From positions 1 to 64,000 of the forward strand of contig NZ_AQFT02000006.1 of NCBI RefSeq assembly GCF_000364225.2: DNA of 64,000 bases, in the 5' to 3' direction. The DNA is from Eubacterium plexicaudatum ASF492 (GTDB lineage: Bacteria > Bacillota > Clostridia > Lachnospirales > Lachnospiraceae). The translations under genes were made by a program, and so were the position numbers. Shown piece after piece: positions 32,313 through 43,055 of this stretch (positions are counted from its first letter, which is position 1; the number at the start of each line of letters is the position of its first letter). A model generated the notes under the pieces. The model saw nothing but the letters and a program-made list of their open reading frames with translations, ran no database searches and was not told the DNA's origin.

Positions 32313-33443
32313 ATGCACACATTCCATGTCTCATTGAAAAAGTCGTAGACGACAGCTATGAAATTGAAACCGGTTATAAGTTGGAACAAAAACTGATCGA
32401 AGATATAAAAAATGGTCTTGTAGGGATATTCGAAAATTTGCCATTATTACGGATCATATCGTAAAAGATCTTTATGCTGAAACCATTTACACATTATTGA
32501 AACAGGCAGGGTATGAGTCTGATTTATTTGTATTTCAAGCCGGTGAAAAAAGTAAAACACGCAAAACAAAAGAAATGATTGAAGATGCTATGCTGGAAAG
32601 CGGATATCGAAGAGATTGCTGCATTCTCGCCATAGGCGGAGGCGTTGTAACGGATTTGGCAGGCTTTATAGCGGGAACCTATGGACGCGGCATACCATTT
32701 ATTAATTACGCGACAACGCTGCTTGCTGCGGCAGACGCTTCCGTAGGTGGTAAAACTGCCGTTGATACACCGCTTGCAACAAACCTGATCGGCCTGTTCT
32801 ATCAGCCTAAAAAAGTGTACTTGGATATTGCAACCTGGCAGACACTTCCACAAAGACAGATCGCAAGCGGACTTGCTGAAACTATCAAACATGCATGTCT
32901 GGCAGATCAAGATTTTTTTGAGTACTTAAAGCAGCATATGGACCAGATATGGACCTTTGATAAAGATGTATGTGAACATATCGCCCGGACAAACTGTAAA
33001 ATTAAATACACCGTGGTAATGCAGGACGAACGCGAAACCGGTTTACGTGAAATTCTAAACCTTGGCCATACGATAGGACGAGCCATTGAAACCGTCAGTG
33101 ATTACAAACTTCTACATGGCGAAGCATTGGCCATTGGACTTGCTGCAGAAGCAGAACTGGCCTGTCAATTCGGCTATCTGGCCAAAGCAGAACAGGATGA
33201 AATGGTTCAATTACTAAAAGAGCCAGACTTCCGGTTGCCATTCCTTCTTATATTGATCGGGAAGAGTTGGTAAAAAAACTATATACGGACAAAAAAGTGA
33301 AAAACGGAACGCTTCGTTTTGTAATTCAAAAAGGAATTGGTGAAATTGTAGAATATGCAGATAATGTATTCGCAGTTCCGGTGAAAGAAGAAACCGCAAG
33401 GAATATTATCATGAATATGCAGGTATCATCTTCCGCTCCGTAA
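32313..33443 (+). CDS. aroB: 3-dehydroquinate synthase (frame-disrupted)
   Basis: AroB makes 3-dehydroquinate from DAHP in the shikimate pathway. The core is uninterrupted: FQAGEKSKTRKTKEMIEDAM, ILAIGGGVVTDLAGFIAGTY (NAD-binding glycines), TTLLAAADASVGGKTAVD, ILNLGHTIGRAIE and LLHGEALAIGL with the zinc-ligand histidines. AGGAGG precedes ATG 32313. Breaks lie near 32332, 32430 and 33225. The end reads FAVPVKEETARNIIMNMQ to a TAA at 33441-33443. The length is about 377 residues, normal for the family. No other aro genes are adjacent. Confidence 0.92.
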
Positions 33444-33457
33444 AATTTTCCGCTTAT

Positions 33458-33497
33458 AAATACCCCTGATCAGCACTATGCTGGGTCAAGGGTATTT
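33458..33497. terminator. Hairpin after aroB
   Basis: AAATACCCCTGA pairs with TCAAGGGTATTT (one mismatch) around AGCATAGT-like loop sequence. A and T runs are short, so this is a moderate terminator candidate between aroB and the convergent recombinase gene. Confidence 0.55.
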
Positions 33498-33590
33498 ATG
33501 CTGTTTCGGATGAGATAACGGTCGTTTTGTTATCTGTCTGTGAAAGAATGGTACACCTATTTTTATATAAATGATGCTGTTAATATACGA

Positions 33591-34166
33591 TTACAAGTTC
33601 ATGGAATTAAATAAAGCATCTTTATCATCCTGACAGATGGATAAATAACGCTTTGTAATTTCTATACTGGAATGATTGTAAATATTCATAATGAGGGCGG
33701 TTGGTGTTCCCATTTTCCATGCATGATAGCCAAATGTCTTTCGCAAAGAATGACAGCTGATATTTCCCTCAACATGACTGGCCTGTGCGGCTTCTTTAAT
33801 GACATGATAAGCGCGGTTTCTGGATAAACATTGATATCCGCTTTTTCCACTGCTGAAAATATATTCATCGCTTCGCTTAAACGGTTTGTTTTTCTTCAGC
33901 AGCTTAAACGCGGTAATGCAACTGGAATTCAATGCAATGACAGCATGCTTTTTTGTCTTTTGTTCATAAATATCAATATGGTTTTTATATCTGCGTGTCT
34001 GTGTATCATAAACGTCATGCCATCTCAAATTCAGTAAATCACTGATTCTGAGAGCCGTGTTGATACCAATGACAAACAATGCATAGTCCCGGTAATCCTT
34101 TTTCGTTAAATAATATTCTTTCATTTTTTCAATTTCCTCTTTTGAACGTATTGGTGATGTTACCAT
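33591..34166 (-). CDS. Tyrosine recombinase/integrase, short form
   Basis: This intact 191-residue protein corresponds to the catalytic domain only. It has the first Arg in NTALRISDLLNLRW, a Lys in the beta hairpin (YEQKTKKHAVIAL), His and second Arg in CHSLRKTFGYHAWKMG, and the final His/Asn and Tyr in YNHSSIEITKRYLSI. The N-terminal SAM-like DNA-binding domain of XerC/D is absent. AAAGGAGG precedes the ATG. Such short enzymes occur on Firmicutes plasmids, chromids and phages. It may resolve replicon dimers or be a relic of an integrated element. Confidence 0.85.
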   Translation of the reverse strand: MVTSPIRSKEEIEKMKEYYLTKKDYRDYALFVIGINTALRISDLLNLRWHDVYDTQTRRYKNHIDIYEQKTKKHAVIALNSSCITAFKLLKKNKPFKRSDEYIFSSGKSGYQCLSRNRAYHVIKEAAQASHVEGNISCHSLRKTFGYHAWKMGTPTALIMNIYNHSSIEITKRYLSICQDDKDALFNSMNL

Positions 34167-34326
34167 CTGATAATTCCTCCTTTGTATTTATGCCCATACT
34201 TTCCGGATAGGCAACGACCTTTTCGAAACAACCTGCGCTTTCTGCGCCGAAAGAAGTACTACATTCGTCAAATGCGACATAAAAAGCAATTCTTTTGTAA
34301 CTGTAATAGTAACTTCGATTTTTCAT
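34129..34326 (-). CDS. Possible small protein upstream of the recombinase
   Basis: A 65-codon frame (start MKNRSYYYSYKRIAFYVAF) overlaps the start of the recombinase by 38 bases in a different frame. Composition is coding-like, but there is no strong ribosome-binding site and no family match. It might be a leader ORF of the recombinase gene. The rest of the gap up to 34531 shows no gene. Confidence 0.25.
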   Translation of the reverse strand: MKNRSYYYSYKRIAFYVAFDECSTSFGAESAGCFEKVVAYPESMGINTKEELSDGNITNTFKRGN

Positions 34327-34531
34327 TTATTCAATAAAAAGGTAATTCTATTAAAATTATTTCAATGATTATGAGATTCTAAAATAAATATGAAGATTTA
34401 CTTAAACATGCAAATTCAGCATTCGAAACATTGGCAGCACCATGAATTTGTGCTATACTTCCTTTAACGATCGGATATGAATGGAACCATTCGTATCCGT
34501 TAAAGAATAAGAGAGGCCGGTAGTCGCTATT

Positions 34532-35675
34532 ATGAAACAATCCGTAAAATATTTTAAAATCTTATGTAATTTAGCAGCATTTATTTTTGTTTTATTTTGT
34601 CTGATTTTTATATTGCCAAAAATAATCATATTTTTTATGCCTTTTGTAATTGGCTTTCTACTATCCCTGATTGCGAATCCTTTGGTTCGCTTTTTAGAAA
34701 AAAAGTTGAAAATCAAACGAAAATATGGCACTTTTTTAATAATTGTACTTGTCATTGCATTGATTGTTTTTGTCTGTTATGGTACCGGTGCACTGCTGGC
34801 TGTTGGAATTCGCGGATTTATGGAATATCTCCCGACGATGTATGAAAATGCGGGAATCGAATTGGCAGCCGCTTTTGACCAGCTGCAATCACTTTTGCGT
34901 AAAATACCGGCTTTGGCAGATCTCAATGTAGAGCAGACCAGCATTGTACTGCAGGATACACTTAGCAGTCTGGTCAGCAATTATAAAGAACCAACCTTTT
35001 CTGCTATCAGCGGATTTGCTACCGGTATCCCGGATATCTTAGTTGGCGTAATTATGGGACTTTTAGCAACTTATTTTTTATAGTAGACCGAGATCGTCTG
35101 ATGTCGGCGTTAAAAACCCATATTCCTGCATCCGTACATGATAAAACCCGCATGGTTTATGATCATATGCTCCGTGCGGTTGGCGGATATTTTAAGGCCC
35201 AGTTTAAAATCATGTTTGTTATCTATATTGTTATTATGATTGGTCTTATGATAATAGGAGTAAATTATGCCTGGCTGATTGGTTTTTGCATTGCCTTTTT
35301 AGATATGCTTCCTGTCTTTGGTACGGGAACGGTGCTCATTCCATGGGCTGTTGTAAAAATTTTCTCCGGCAACATAACAACCGCAGTCGGAATGCTTATT
35401 TTGTATGCGGTTTCCTTAGTTGTACATCAGCTGATTCAGCCGAAATTAGTCGGCGAATCTGTTGGTCTGGATCCGTTTACCACGCTGTTTTTTATGTTTA
35501 TCGGATATAAATAAAAGGCGTCACCGGGATGATTATCGCTATTCCGGTTGGTATGGTACTAACCGGGTTTTATGAAGCAGGCGCTTTTGACCATCTCATC
35601 TGGTGTATCAAAGAAATCATCGGTGATTTTCGAGAATTTTGTAAAATTGATATGAATAAAAAGGAGAAGTCATGA
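34532..35675 (+). CDS. AI-2E family membrane transporter (frame-disrupted)
   Basis: The protein of about 380 residues has two N-terminal helices (FIFVLFCLIFILPKIIIFF, MPFVIGFLLSLIANPL), a soluble segment and five C-terminal helices. Motifs are FLDMLPVFGTGTVLIPWA and LIQPKLVGESVGLDP, characteristic of the AI-2E/YdiK family. Despite the name, several members are Na+/H+ antiporters or have unknown substrates. Breaks lie near 35083 and 35512, with TYF(L/F)IVDRDR and GYKIKGVTGMIIAIP as continuations. The stop overlaps the next gene's ATG (ATGA). Confidence 0.85.
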
Positions 35676-36436
35676 AAAAATATGCAGTAATTACAGGCGC
35701 AAGTTCAGGTATTGGAGCCGCATTTGCAAAAAAACTGGCAAAACAGGGGTACGCATTAATTCTTATCGCGCGCAGAAAAGCGCGGCTGGATAATCTGGCA
35801 AAGCAGCTTCCAACCGAATGTGAAGTCGTTCCGGCTGATTTGGCAGACATAGATGAATGTAAACGTATTTATAAATATATTGCGGACAAACCGGTGGAAA
35901 TATTTATTAATAATGCCGGCATTGGGGACTGTGGACCTTTTCTTGTCAATAGTCTGGATAAAGAAATGCAGATGATCCAACTTAATATCTGTGCCGTTCA
36001 TTTTTTTACGAAGCGAATGCTGCAAAAAATGCAAAAAGCAGACTGCGGTTATGTTTTAAACGTAGCATCCTGCGCCGGACTGCTTCCGTCAGGCCCTTAT
36101 ATGGCAACCTATTATGCTACAAAATCATATGTAGCCAGCTTGACACGAGCTGCCGCTATGGAACTAAAAGAATGTAACAGCAATGTATATATAGGCTGTC
36201 TGTGTCCCGGTCCGGTTAACACGGAATTTAACCATACTGCAAATGTAACCTTCAGTTTAAAAGGAATCAGTGCAAATACATGTGCGGCTTACGCATTAAA
36301 GCAAATGAAAAAGCATAAGACTGTCATAATACCTAATATAAGAATAAAAAGTATGGTTTTTTTCGGACGTTTTCTTCCGCAGTCTTTTTTGATCCGGCTT
36401 GTCTCAAAACAGCAGAAGAAAAAAATTTATTCATAA
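35672..36436 (+). CDS. Short-chain dehydrogenase/reductase
   Basis: This intact 254-residue SDR has the NAD(P)-binding TGASSGIGAAFA, the NNAG motif in FINNAGIGDCGPF, the catalytic Ser in LNVASCAGLLPSG and YxxxK in YYATKSYVASL. It matches the DltE/YqjQ-like group of classical SDRs with a basic C-terminal tail. The AAGGAG ribosome-binding site lies inside the end of the upstream transporter gene, and the four-base overlap indicates translational coupling. The substrate is unknown. Confidence 0.9.
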   Translation: MKKYAVITGASSGIGAAFAKKLAKQGYALILIARRKARLDNLAKQLPTECEVVPADLADIDECKRIYKYIADKPVEIFINNAGIGDCGPFLVNSLDKEMQMIQLNICAVHFFTKRMLQKMQKADCGYVLNVASCAGLLPSGPYMATYYATKSYVASLTRAAAMELKECNSNVYIGCLCPGPVNTEFNHTANVTFSLKGISANTCAAYALKQMKKHKTVIIPNIRIKSMVFFGRFLPQSFLIRLVSKQQKKKIYS

Positions 36437-36524
36437 ATCAGTATCCCCTTGATCAACCGCAACATTTCTTAACATAAAAGGCGATTGATCTGCATATACA
36501 TTAGAACAAGAATATGATTACGGA

Positions 36525-37352
36525 TTGTCAATGAAACAAACAAATTTCAAAATAATTCCGATCGTCATTGTACTTGTGGCCGCATTTTTTATCGGCCGTA
36601 CAACCGCATCCGGTGTCAGCCAATGGCAGAGTACCTATGCCATTTTGCCACAGGCGGAAAACTGGGGACTTGGTTTTGCCGAAAGCGGCTCCGAACAACA
36701 GCCTTCCGGCAACGCTACCGCTGAAGAATTACAGCAGTATCATACTTATTATCTTGGCAACAATGACGAGAAAGTAATTTATTTAACTTTTGACTGCGGG
36801 TATGAAAATGGTAATACGAAGCCTATTCTGAAAGCATTAAAAAAACATAATGCTAAAGGAACCTTTTTCGTAGTGGGTCATTTTCTGGAATCCAGTCCTG
36901 ATCTGGTAAAACAAATGCTTGCAGAAGGCCATGCGGTTGGCAATCATACATACCATCATCCGGATATGTCTTCCATCGCAACAAAAGAATCTTTTCAAAA
37001 AGAATTGGATGACAATGCCGCTTTATTTCAACAGATTACCGGCAAAGAAATGTCAAATTATTACCGCCCGCCACAGGGAAAATACAGTACTGTAAATTTA
37101 AAAATGGCAAAAGAACTTGGTTACCATACATTTTTCTGGAGCCTTGCTTATGTTGACTGGTATGAAGATCGTCAGCCTTCTCATGAAGAAGCCTTTGAAA
37201 AATTAACCGGAAGAATCCATCCGGGCGCAATTGTACTGTTGCACAGCACTTCAAAAACAAATGGGGAAATTCTGGATGAACTGCTTACCAAGTGGGAGGA
37301 TATGGGATATACATTCCAGCCTTTATCTCATCTCATAAAAAATGATACATAA
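36525..37352 (+). CDS. PdaA-like peptidoglycan/polysaccharide deacetylase
   Basis: This secreted or membrane-anchored deacetylase has an N-terminal signal anchor (IIPIVIVLVAAFFIGRTTA) and a NodB domain. The domain shows YLTFDCGYENGNT (motif 1), VGNHTYHHPDMS (motif 2 metal histidines), YYRPPQGKYS (motif 3) and GAIVLLHSTSKTN (motif 5). TFDCGYEN instead of TFDDG is typical of delta-lactam-forming PdaA enzymes, which act on N-acetylmuramate in spore cortex. Sporulation itself cannot be judged from this window. The 275-residue frame is intact. Confidence 0.88.
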   Translation: MSMKQTNFKIIPIVIVLVAAFFIGRTTASGVSQWQSTYAILPQAENWGLGFAESGSEQQPSGNATAEELQQYHTYYLGNNDEKVIYLTFDCGYENGNTKPILKALKKHNAKGTFFVVGHFLESSPDLVKQMLAEGHAVGNHTYHHPDMSSIATKESFQKELDDNAALFQQITGKEMSNYYRPPQGKYSTVNLKMAKELGYHTFFWSLAYVDWYEDRQPSHEEAFEKLTGRIHPGAIVLLHSTSKTNGEILDELLTKWEDMGYTFQPLSHLIKNDT

Positions 37353-37512
37353 AAAAATAAAGCATCCATACAAACTGAAATATATCTGACACATATAAAT
37401 TAAGATATAAAGTCATTTGTATAACATGAAGGAAACCCTGCATATTTTTTACCCTGTAATTTTTTTCCTTCATTTATTGTTTTTTCAGACATATTTTAAC
37501 AAAATATCGTAA

Positions 37513-37592
37513 AATTTACAAAAAATCCTGTAAAATAACGGAATATTTGCATTTTTGCATTCATCCGTTATCTACAGGATTTTTTGTAAATA
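37513..37592. repeat. Long inverted repeat upstream of the ECF sigma gene
   Basis: ATTTACAAAAAATCCTGTA plus AATAACGGA (37513-37541) pairs with TCCGTTAT plus CTACAGGATTTTTTGTAAAT (37563-37592). That is about 28 paired bases with one bulge and a short T-rich loop. It sits about 120 bases before the sigma start. It could be a terminator for pdaA, a regulatory hairpin or a tiny element. The whole 37353-37708 gap holds no gene. Confidence 0.6.
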
Positions 37593-37708
37593 ATCGAAAA
37601 AATATCAAAAAATTATGTAACAAAATGCTTTCAAAACGTATTTATATTATGACACATGCACAACAGCAAAGCAGCCATCGATTAACGATCCGGAAAGGAG
37701 TACACTCC

Positions 37709-38203
37709 ATGGAGGAGCTATACAAACAAAATGCTAAAATTGTCTATTACTTTCTATATAAAAAATGCAAAAACAAGCAGCTTGCAGAAGACCTGACGCA
37801 AGAAACTTTTCTGCAGGCTTTTTCCTCCATCGAACGTTTTGACGGAACCTGTAAAATCTCTGTTTGGCTATGCCAGATTGCCAAACACTTATTATACAAA
37901 TGGATGGAAAAGCACAAATATGAAATTCCAACAGAACAGTCAACAAATAACACAGACAGTGCTCTTTCCATAGAAGCCAAAACGGAAGATACGACCTGGA
38001 GACAAACCGTAACACATATTGAACTGATTGAGGTACTAAAAGATATGCAAAAATTGCCCCAAAATATGCGTGAAGTGATATATCTTCGCATAACAGGCGC
38101 ATTGTCTTTTAAGGAAATCGGTGAAATTTTAGGAAAAAGCGAAAACTGGGCACGTGTCAATTTTTACCGTGGAAAAGAAATTTTATTGAAAGGAAGGAGA
38201 ACT
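37709..38203 (+). CDS. ECF-type RNA polymerase sigma factor
   Basis: Region 2 is clear (EELYKQNAKIVYYFLYKKCK, QLAEDLTQETFLQAFSSIERFDG), as is region 4 (LPQNMREVIYLRITGALSFK, EIGEILGKSENWARVNFYRG), so this is an extracytoplasmic-function sigma factor of about 165 residues. GGAAAGGAG is 8 bases before ATG 37709. In the given sequence there is no stop codon before the anti-sigma gene, so the two read as one frame. The normal stop may have been lost by an indel. A sigma/anti-sigma pair of this kind usually answers to envelope stress. Confidence 0.85.
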
Positions 38204-39030
38204 GTGAAGCATCCGGAAAATCTAACCTGTAATATTATAAAAGATCTGCTTCCATCTTATATGGATGGCATTTGTACACCAGATACAAAAACAGCTGTAG
38301 ATTACCATTTGTCGACGTGCAGTGACTGTCGTAATCTCATCACTATGATACAAGAAACGGAAATTATTTCGGAACGCACCGATTTTTCCGAAATTAATTA
38401 TATGAAAAAAATCAAAAATCACTTTATAAAAAAGGATCTTATACAGGCATCTTTTTAGCTATTTTCATATTGCTGGGCTATTTTATTTCCATTAATAACT
38501 ACCATTTTACCAATGTGAAAAGATTTTATATATTACTGCCATGTCTGCTCGCCATTACCAGATTATTGTTTCCATCCGCACAGCCCCACAGAAATGCGGT
38601 CGAATATGGAAGAATCTGACCATAACCGGAATTTTTCTTACGGGTTATGGAATTTTATTACACTTATTCCTGCTCTTATACATGGATACATGGATTGCAC
38701 AGGGATTTGGCCCATTTCATGTAAGATGCGAATGGTTAGGCCCTTTTTAGACTACCAGCTCTATGCAATTTTAGCTTACCTCATTATAATATATTTGTTC
38801 GGACTTTATCGCGCTATTTATGACAAACCTTTCCACTTTTATACATGAATATCTACCTTACATGCGGATTTATTACACTTTCACAATCTCTGACATTGAA
38901 AGTGCTGACAGATTCCTCCGAAGCACTCCCTAATTTAATTCGGATCATAATCATACTATCGCTGGAAGGCATCGCAGGGGAAGGTCTGTCATTGATTCTG
39001 CAAAAAAGTCTTGTAGATAACCAAAAGGTA
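38204..39030 (+). CDS. Zinc-finger anti-sigma factor with membrane domain (frame-disrupted)
   Basis: A GTG at 38204 with GGAAGG ahead of it starts the segment CNIIKDLLPSYMDGICTPDT followed by HLSTCSDCRNLI. This is the H-x3-C-x2-C zinc-finger pattern of anti-sigma factors. Several hydrophobic helices follow across frame breaks near 38435, 38620, 38750 and 38848 (IFILLGYFISINNYHF, LTITGIFLTGYGILLHLFLL, YAILAYLIIIYLFGLYRAI). It probably holds the sigma factor at the membrane. The exact end is uncertain, somewhere before the lipoprotein start at 39082. Confidence 0.65.
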
Positions 39031-39081
39031 TGCTATTGTATTATTAATAAGAAGTTTGTCTGCAAAAAGGAGGATCCCAAT

Positions 39082-40155
39082 ATGCATGAAAAAATAAAAA
39101 GAAAATGCAGTTTCATAGCTGCCATGATACTTACCGCCGTATTATTTACCGGATGTGCCGTTCAGACAAACATTACATTTCAGGAAAATGGGTCCGGGCG
39201 TTACGAAGAAACCATTTCTTTTGCCGAATCTACCTGGGAACAAATATTCTCAGAAGATGAATCCGACATTTTGAATTACTATCGTACCCTTTATCCGCAG
39301 GCAGAAGTGTTTGTTTCAAATGAAACGATTCGTGGTACGGCTTCAAAGTGCTTCGACTTCGGATGAATTTTAAAGATATTTCTGAATACCGGCAGCTAAC
39401 GTCTCAGACAGAACTTCTGTACTCGGTCACAATGCAGCCAAATTATTTACACGCTGCAAAATATATATGCCTTCGGATGAAAATACGGATGAAGTATTTG
39501 GTTTCATGGATGAATTGGAGCAAATGCTGGAATCAAATGACGAATTTTCACAAAAAATGTATGAAGAAATACAAAATATGGATATTCGGATGTCAATGAC
39601 ATTTCCTTATTCGGTAACAAAAACAAACGGATCCGTTCAGGAAGATCATAAGACTGTAGTATGGGACATGAAAGAAATGGATAAATCCGAACGTCTGTAT
39701 GCCCTGTTTCATACTTCCAATTCGGTATCCGCGCCAAAATATACGGGAGCCGACAATGGAAAAAATTATAATACCGGAGTTTCCTTGAAAATAACTTCGG
39801 AAAACCTTTTAAATCAGGTAAAAGTAAATGACGAAACAACACAATCCGATACTCTGTTTTTATCCGATGAGGGCGTTTATAATATTAAAGCCTATGATAT
39901 CAATGGAAACAGCAGCCGAATAACATTTCGCATAGATAAGACAAAACCAACGGTTAGCGGAGTTAAAAGCGGAAAAACATACAATGCACCACGTATTATC
40001 AAATTTTCAGACAAAGGCGGAAGCGGTATCAGGAGTGCTACTTTAAACGGTACTTCCATAAAATCCGGAAAAAAATTTCAAAAAAGGGCACGTATCGTTT
40101 GATTATAACCGACAATGCCGGTAATAAAAAGACGGTGTCATTTAATATGAATTAA
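39082..40155 (+). CDS. Lipoprotein with C-terminal Ig-like domain (frame-disrupted)
   Basis: AAAGGAGG precedes ATG 39082. The signal peptide ends in the lipobox LFTGC (residue 24 region), so the mature protein is a lipid-anchored surface protein. The middle is acidic and unlike known families. The last 100 residues form a repeat-type Ig-like domain (GVYNIKAYDINGNSSRITF, RIDKTKPTVSGVKSGKTY). Breaks lie near 39345, 39465 and 40080. It follows the sigma/anti-sigma pair and may belong to its regulon. lgt, two genes on, encodes the lipidating enzyme. Confidence 0.75.
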
Positions 40156-40209
40156 GCACGATTCGTAATTTTATTGTAACCATTAAAATCTGTACAATTG
40201 GAATTTCGG

Positions 40210-40257
40210 ACTCGATGCGGAAGCCATTTATTTGCATAGCTTCCGCATCGAGTTTTC
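40210..40257 (+). terminator. Terminator between lipoprotein gene and lgt
   Basis: ACTCGATGCGGAAGC (40210-40224) pairs perfectly with GCTTCCGCATCGAGT (40239-40253), followed by TTTT. Confidence 0.85.
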
Positions 40258-40328
40258 AAATGGAATCCGATATTCTGCATAAAAATATGCGGATTCACTC
40301 AATAATAAAAGTAAAAGGAGAGATTTAT

Positions 40329-41088
40329 ATGCTAAACGATATACAAATCGGGCCGATTACGATCCATATGTATGGTCTGATGATCGGCACAGGCTTTGCT
40401 GCAGCATATTTCATCTGTTGTCTGCGTGCCAAAAAGAAACAGTTAAGTGAAGATATCCTTTGGGGTATCCTGCTGTGTGCTTTAGCAGGTGCAATCATAG
40501 GCACACGCCTGTTATATTATATTGTCAGTATTCCGCAAATTTTAGAAAACCCGTCTATCTTATGGAATTTTAAAAATGGCTATGTTGTATATGGCGGCAT
40601 TATCTTTGGTGTGTTATTTGGTTACATTTACTGTAAGAAAAAAACGTATCCTTTCTGCAGTATTTTGATCTTGTTATGCCATCTGTTTCCGTTGCACAGG
40701 GATTTGGTCGGATCGGATGTTTTTTTGCCGGATGCTGCTATGGACAGCAGACAGATTCCTGGTTCCATATTATTTATACTCACTCCGATTTTGCACCAAA
40801 CAACATTCCATTAATTCCGACACAACTACTTTCAAGTGCGGGAAATTTTATCATTGCAGGCATTCTTTTTTCGTATGCTTCAAAAGCAAAAAAAGATGGG
40901 ATGGTAGGAGCAATGTACATGATCTTATATAGTATAGGAAGATTTTTTATTGAAATATATCGAAATGACTTCCGCGGAGAATGGGGCGGCCTGTCAACTT
41001 CTCAATTAATTTCCATTATTGTCCTTATATCAGGAATATCTTTTATGTATTTGTTAAAAAGAATAAAAGAGAGCTGCAACCTCAATAA
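40329..41088 (+). CDS. lgt: Prolipoprotein diacylglyceryl transferase (frame-disrupted)
   Basis: Lgt attaches diacylglycerol to lipoprotein cysteines at the membrane. The protein has about seven helices. It contains GPITIHMYGLMIGTGF at the start, NGYVVYGGIIFG, the signature GFGRIGCFFAGCCYGQQTDS, and PIPTQL-like IPLIPTQLLSS. AAAAGGAG precedes ATG 40329. A break lies near 40675. A second small one near 41070 restores the stop at 41086-41088, giving about 253 residues, so the frame no longer runs into the downstream terminator. The window encodes at least two lipoprotein substrates. Confidence 0.88.
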
Positions 41089-41109
41089 ATTCCGGACAAA
41101 AACGGATTC

Positions 41110-41159
41110 AAAATACGGATGCTGTTTACGATTTCCACGTAAACGGCATCCGTATTTTT
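41110..41159 (+). terminator. Terminator after lgt
   Basis: AAATACGGATGCTGTTTACG pairs with CGTAAACGGCATCCGTATTT (one mismatch) and ends in a T run. Confidence 0.85.
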
Positions 41160-41268
41160 GTTAAAAGTTTTCTTTTAAACGAAACTTATTGACATTTAAA
41201 TACGTCTAATCATTAAGAGAAACTATTTTGCCGTATCATCGTCAGATTATTAGGGAGGTAAGAAACAT

Positions 41269-42476
41269 ATGTATGACGAAAAAAAAGAAACGCAAGTCAC
41301 ACAAAAAAATTTCCACATAGCGGAAAAGCTGCAAAAACCGCTGTCTCCGTAGCACTTGCCGGATGTCTGGTTACCAGTCTTGGCTTAAACATTTACCAGG
41401 CAAATCAGTCTGCTTCTCAAAACAGGAAAGTAAATAAATTTATAGATAACCAGCTGGAACGCCAGGCAAAAGAAGAAGAAAAAGAAAATTCCTATCAGGA
41501 AGACGGATTTGAAGTCGCTAACCAGTACGAGATCAGAAGCACAACGCATATTTCGGATGCATATAAAATGGAGATGCCAGTCAACTGGATGAAGAAGATA
41601 AAGAAACTCTGCAAATGGCTTCGGATGTATTAAAAAAATTATTAAAGATGGCATGAGCAGTTATGAAAAGAACTTGCAGTCTATCGTTGGATGTACGAGA
41701 ACGTCGGACAGGGACAGGGTTCTTCGGTTATGTTGCCTGGCAGCAGCAACAGCTCTGCCTTTACCCCTCACGGCGCTTTATCGGGACAAAGTACTGTCTG
41801 TGTTGGTTATGCAACCACTTTCCGCCTGTTTATAAACATGTTAGACATGGACTGCCACATTGTACATAACGAATATCACTCCTGGGATATGGTCCGGTTA
41901 GATGACAACGAATGGTACCAAGTAGACGTTTATACAGACGTTTCGGGCAAATGTCAGTATCAGAATTTTAATATGACGGATGAAATATCCAGAAATTCCC
42001 ATGATTGGGATGATTCCGCACTTCCGGCCGCAAAAGGGATTAAATACTCCTATGCGGTGCAAAATAACGAGGAAATAAAAATATTTACCTTGTTCCTGCA
42101 AAAATAAAAAAATACTGGACAAAAAGAAATCTTCTGCTTTTTTAAATTTAAAAAAGCGCTTACCAGGGAAGAGCTTCCCATTGCAGATTTACTTGTAAAC
42201 CAGATGAATATGGCTTTGACTTCTCTGCCCGGTTTTGATAACTACAATATAGGTGGTATATGGTATCAGGATGAACAGGACCAGTATATACTCGGTATTT
42301 TTATTCATAATTATGGTGATACCGAAACGCCAGCATTTGATGAAAATTCACCTGAAGGCAAAAAAATGATTGAAGCCGTTTCCAAAGCATTTGGCACCGA
42401 TAATCAGCCTGCGGAAGAAGCTGAAAAGGATACCGTTTCAACCGCAGAAGCCAATGTTCCTGAAATTATTTACTGA
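41269..42476 (+). CDS. Membrane-anchored transglutaminase-like protein (frame-disrupted)
   Basis: The N-terminus is a short cytoplasmic tail followed by a membrane anchor (TAVSVALAGCLVTSLGLNIY). The core has the transglutaminase-like Cys-His-Asp pattern: ELAVYRWMYENVGQGQG, GQSTVCVGYATTFRLFINML, EYHSWDMVRLDDNEWYQVDV. Bacterial members act as surface proteases or cross-linkers; a specific role is unknown. AGGGAGG precedes ATG 41269. Breaks lie near 41310, 41580, 41665 and 42080. The C-terminal 130 residues are acidic and of unknown fold. Confidence 0.8.
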
Positions 42477-42529
42477 AAACAGCCGGTACGGTTTTTCGTA
42501 AATAACGATAAAACAGAAAGGATATAACG

Positions 42530-43009
42530 ATGAAAAATATATTAGCTGTGTACTGTTAACAGCCATGCTTACCATGGTATCTGCCTGTGGAACCGGTACT
42601 TCCTCCTCATCTGACGTAACCGTTTCCATGAGCGAGCTGCAAGAAGTCATGCTCTCCGCAGATACGACACTTCCGGAAATGACCAAATATCCAGTGAAAA
42701 TGAGCAGGCAGATTTAAATTTTCTTATTTGAGCGACTTAAGTTACGATCTGGTAGATTCTTACTTTTATGCATATGCTGCCAATGGTACCGCCGAGGAAA
42801 TTGCCGTTATCAAACTGAAAGATAAAAGCGATGCTTCCTCTATGATGCAATCTATCCATGATCATATCGAAACCCGACAGGGAACATTTCAGGAATATGA
42901 TCCGGAACAGGCTGTCATGACGGAGAAAGCTGTCGTTACAAGAGAAGGAAACTATATTGCACTTATTATCAGCTCAAAAACGGACTTGTTCAAAAGCATT
43001 CGAAAATAG
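42530..43009 (+). CDS. DUF4358-type lipoprotein (frame-disrupted)
   Basis: The signal peptide with lipobox (MLTMVSAC-G) is followed by a Ser/Thr linker and a domain matching DUF4358 (SDLSYDLVDSYFYAYAANGT, AEEIAVIKLKDKSD, GNYIALIISSKTD). DUF4358 lipoproteins are common in Lachnospiraceae next to MBOAT/DHHW genes, as here. Breaks lie near 42560 and 42690-42725. GAAAGGA precedes ATG 42530. The function is unknown, presumably linked to surface-polymer modification. Confidence 0.78.
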
Positions 43010-43055
43010 TTTTCAATAAAAAATCCAAAACTATCCTACAAAGGAGACAGGATAT

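Noticed and set aside
40676..41164. Lgt C-terminal extension running into the terminator
   Set aside because: The extra residues translate a terminator hairpin; a one-base correction near 41070 gives a normal stop at 41086-41088.
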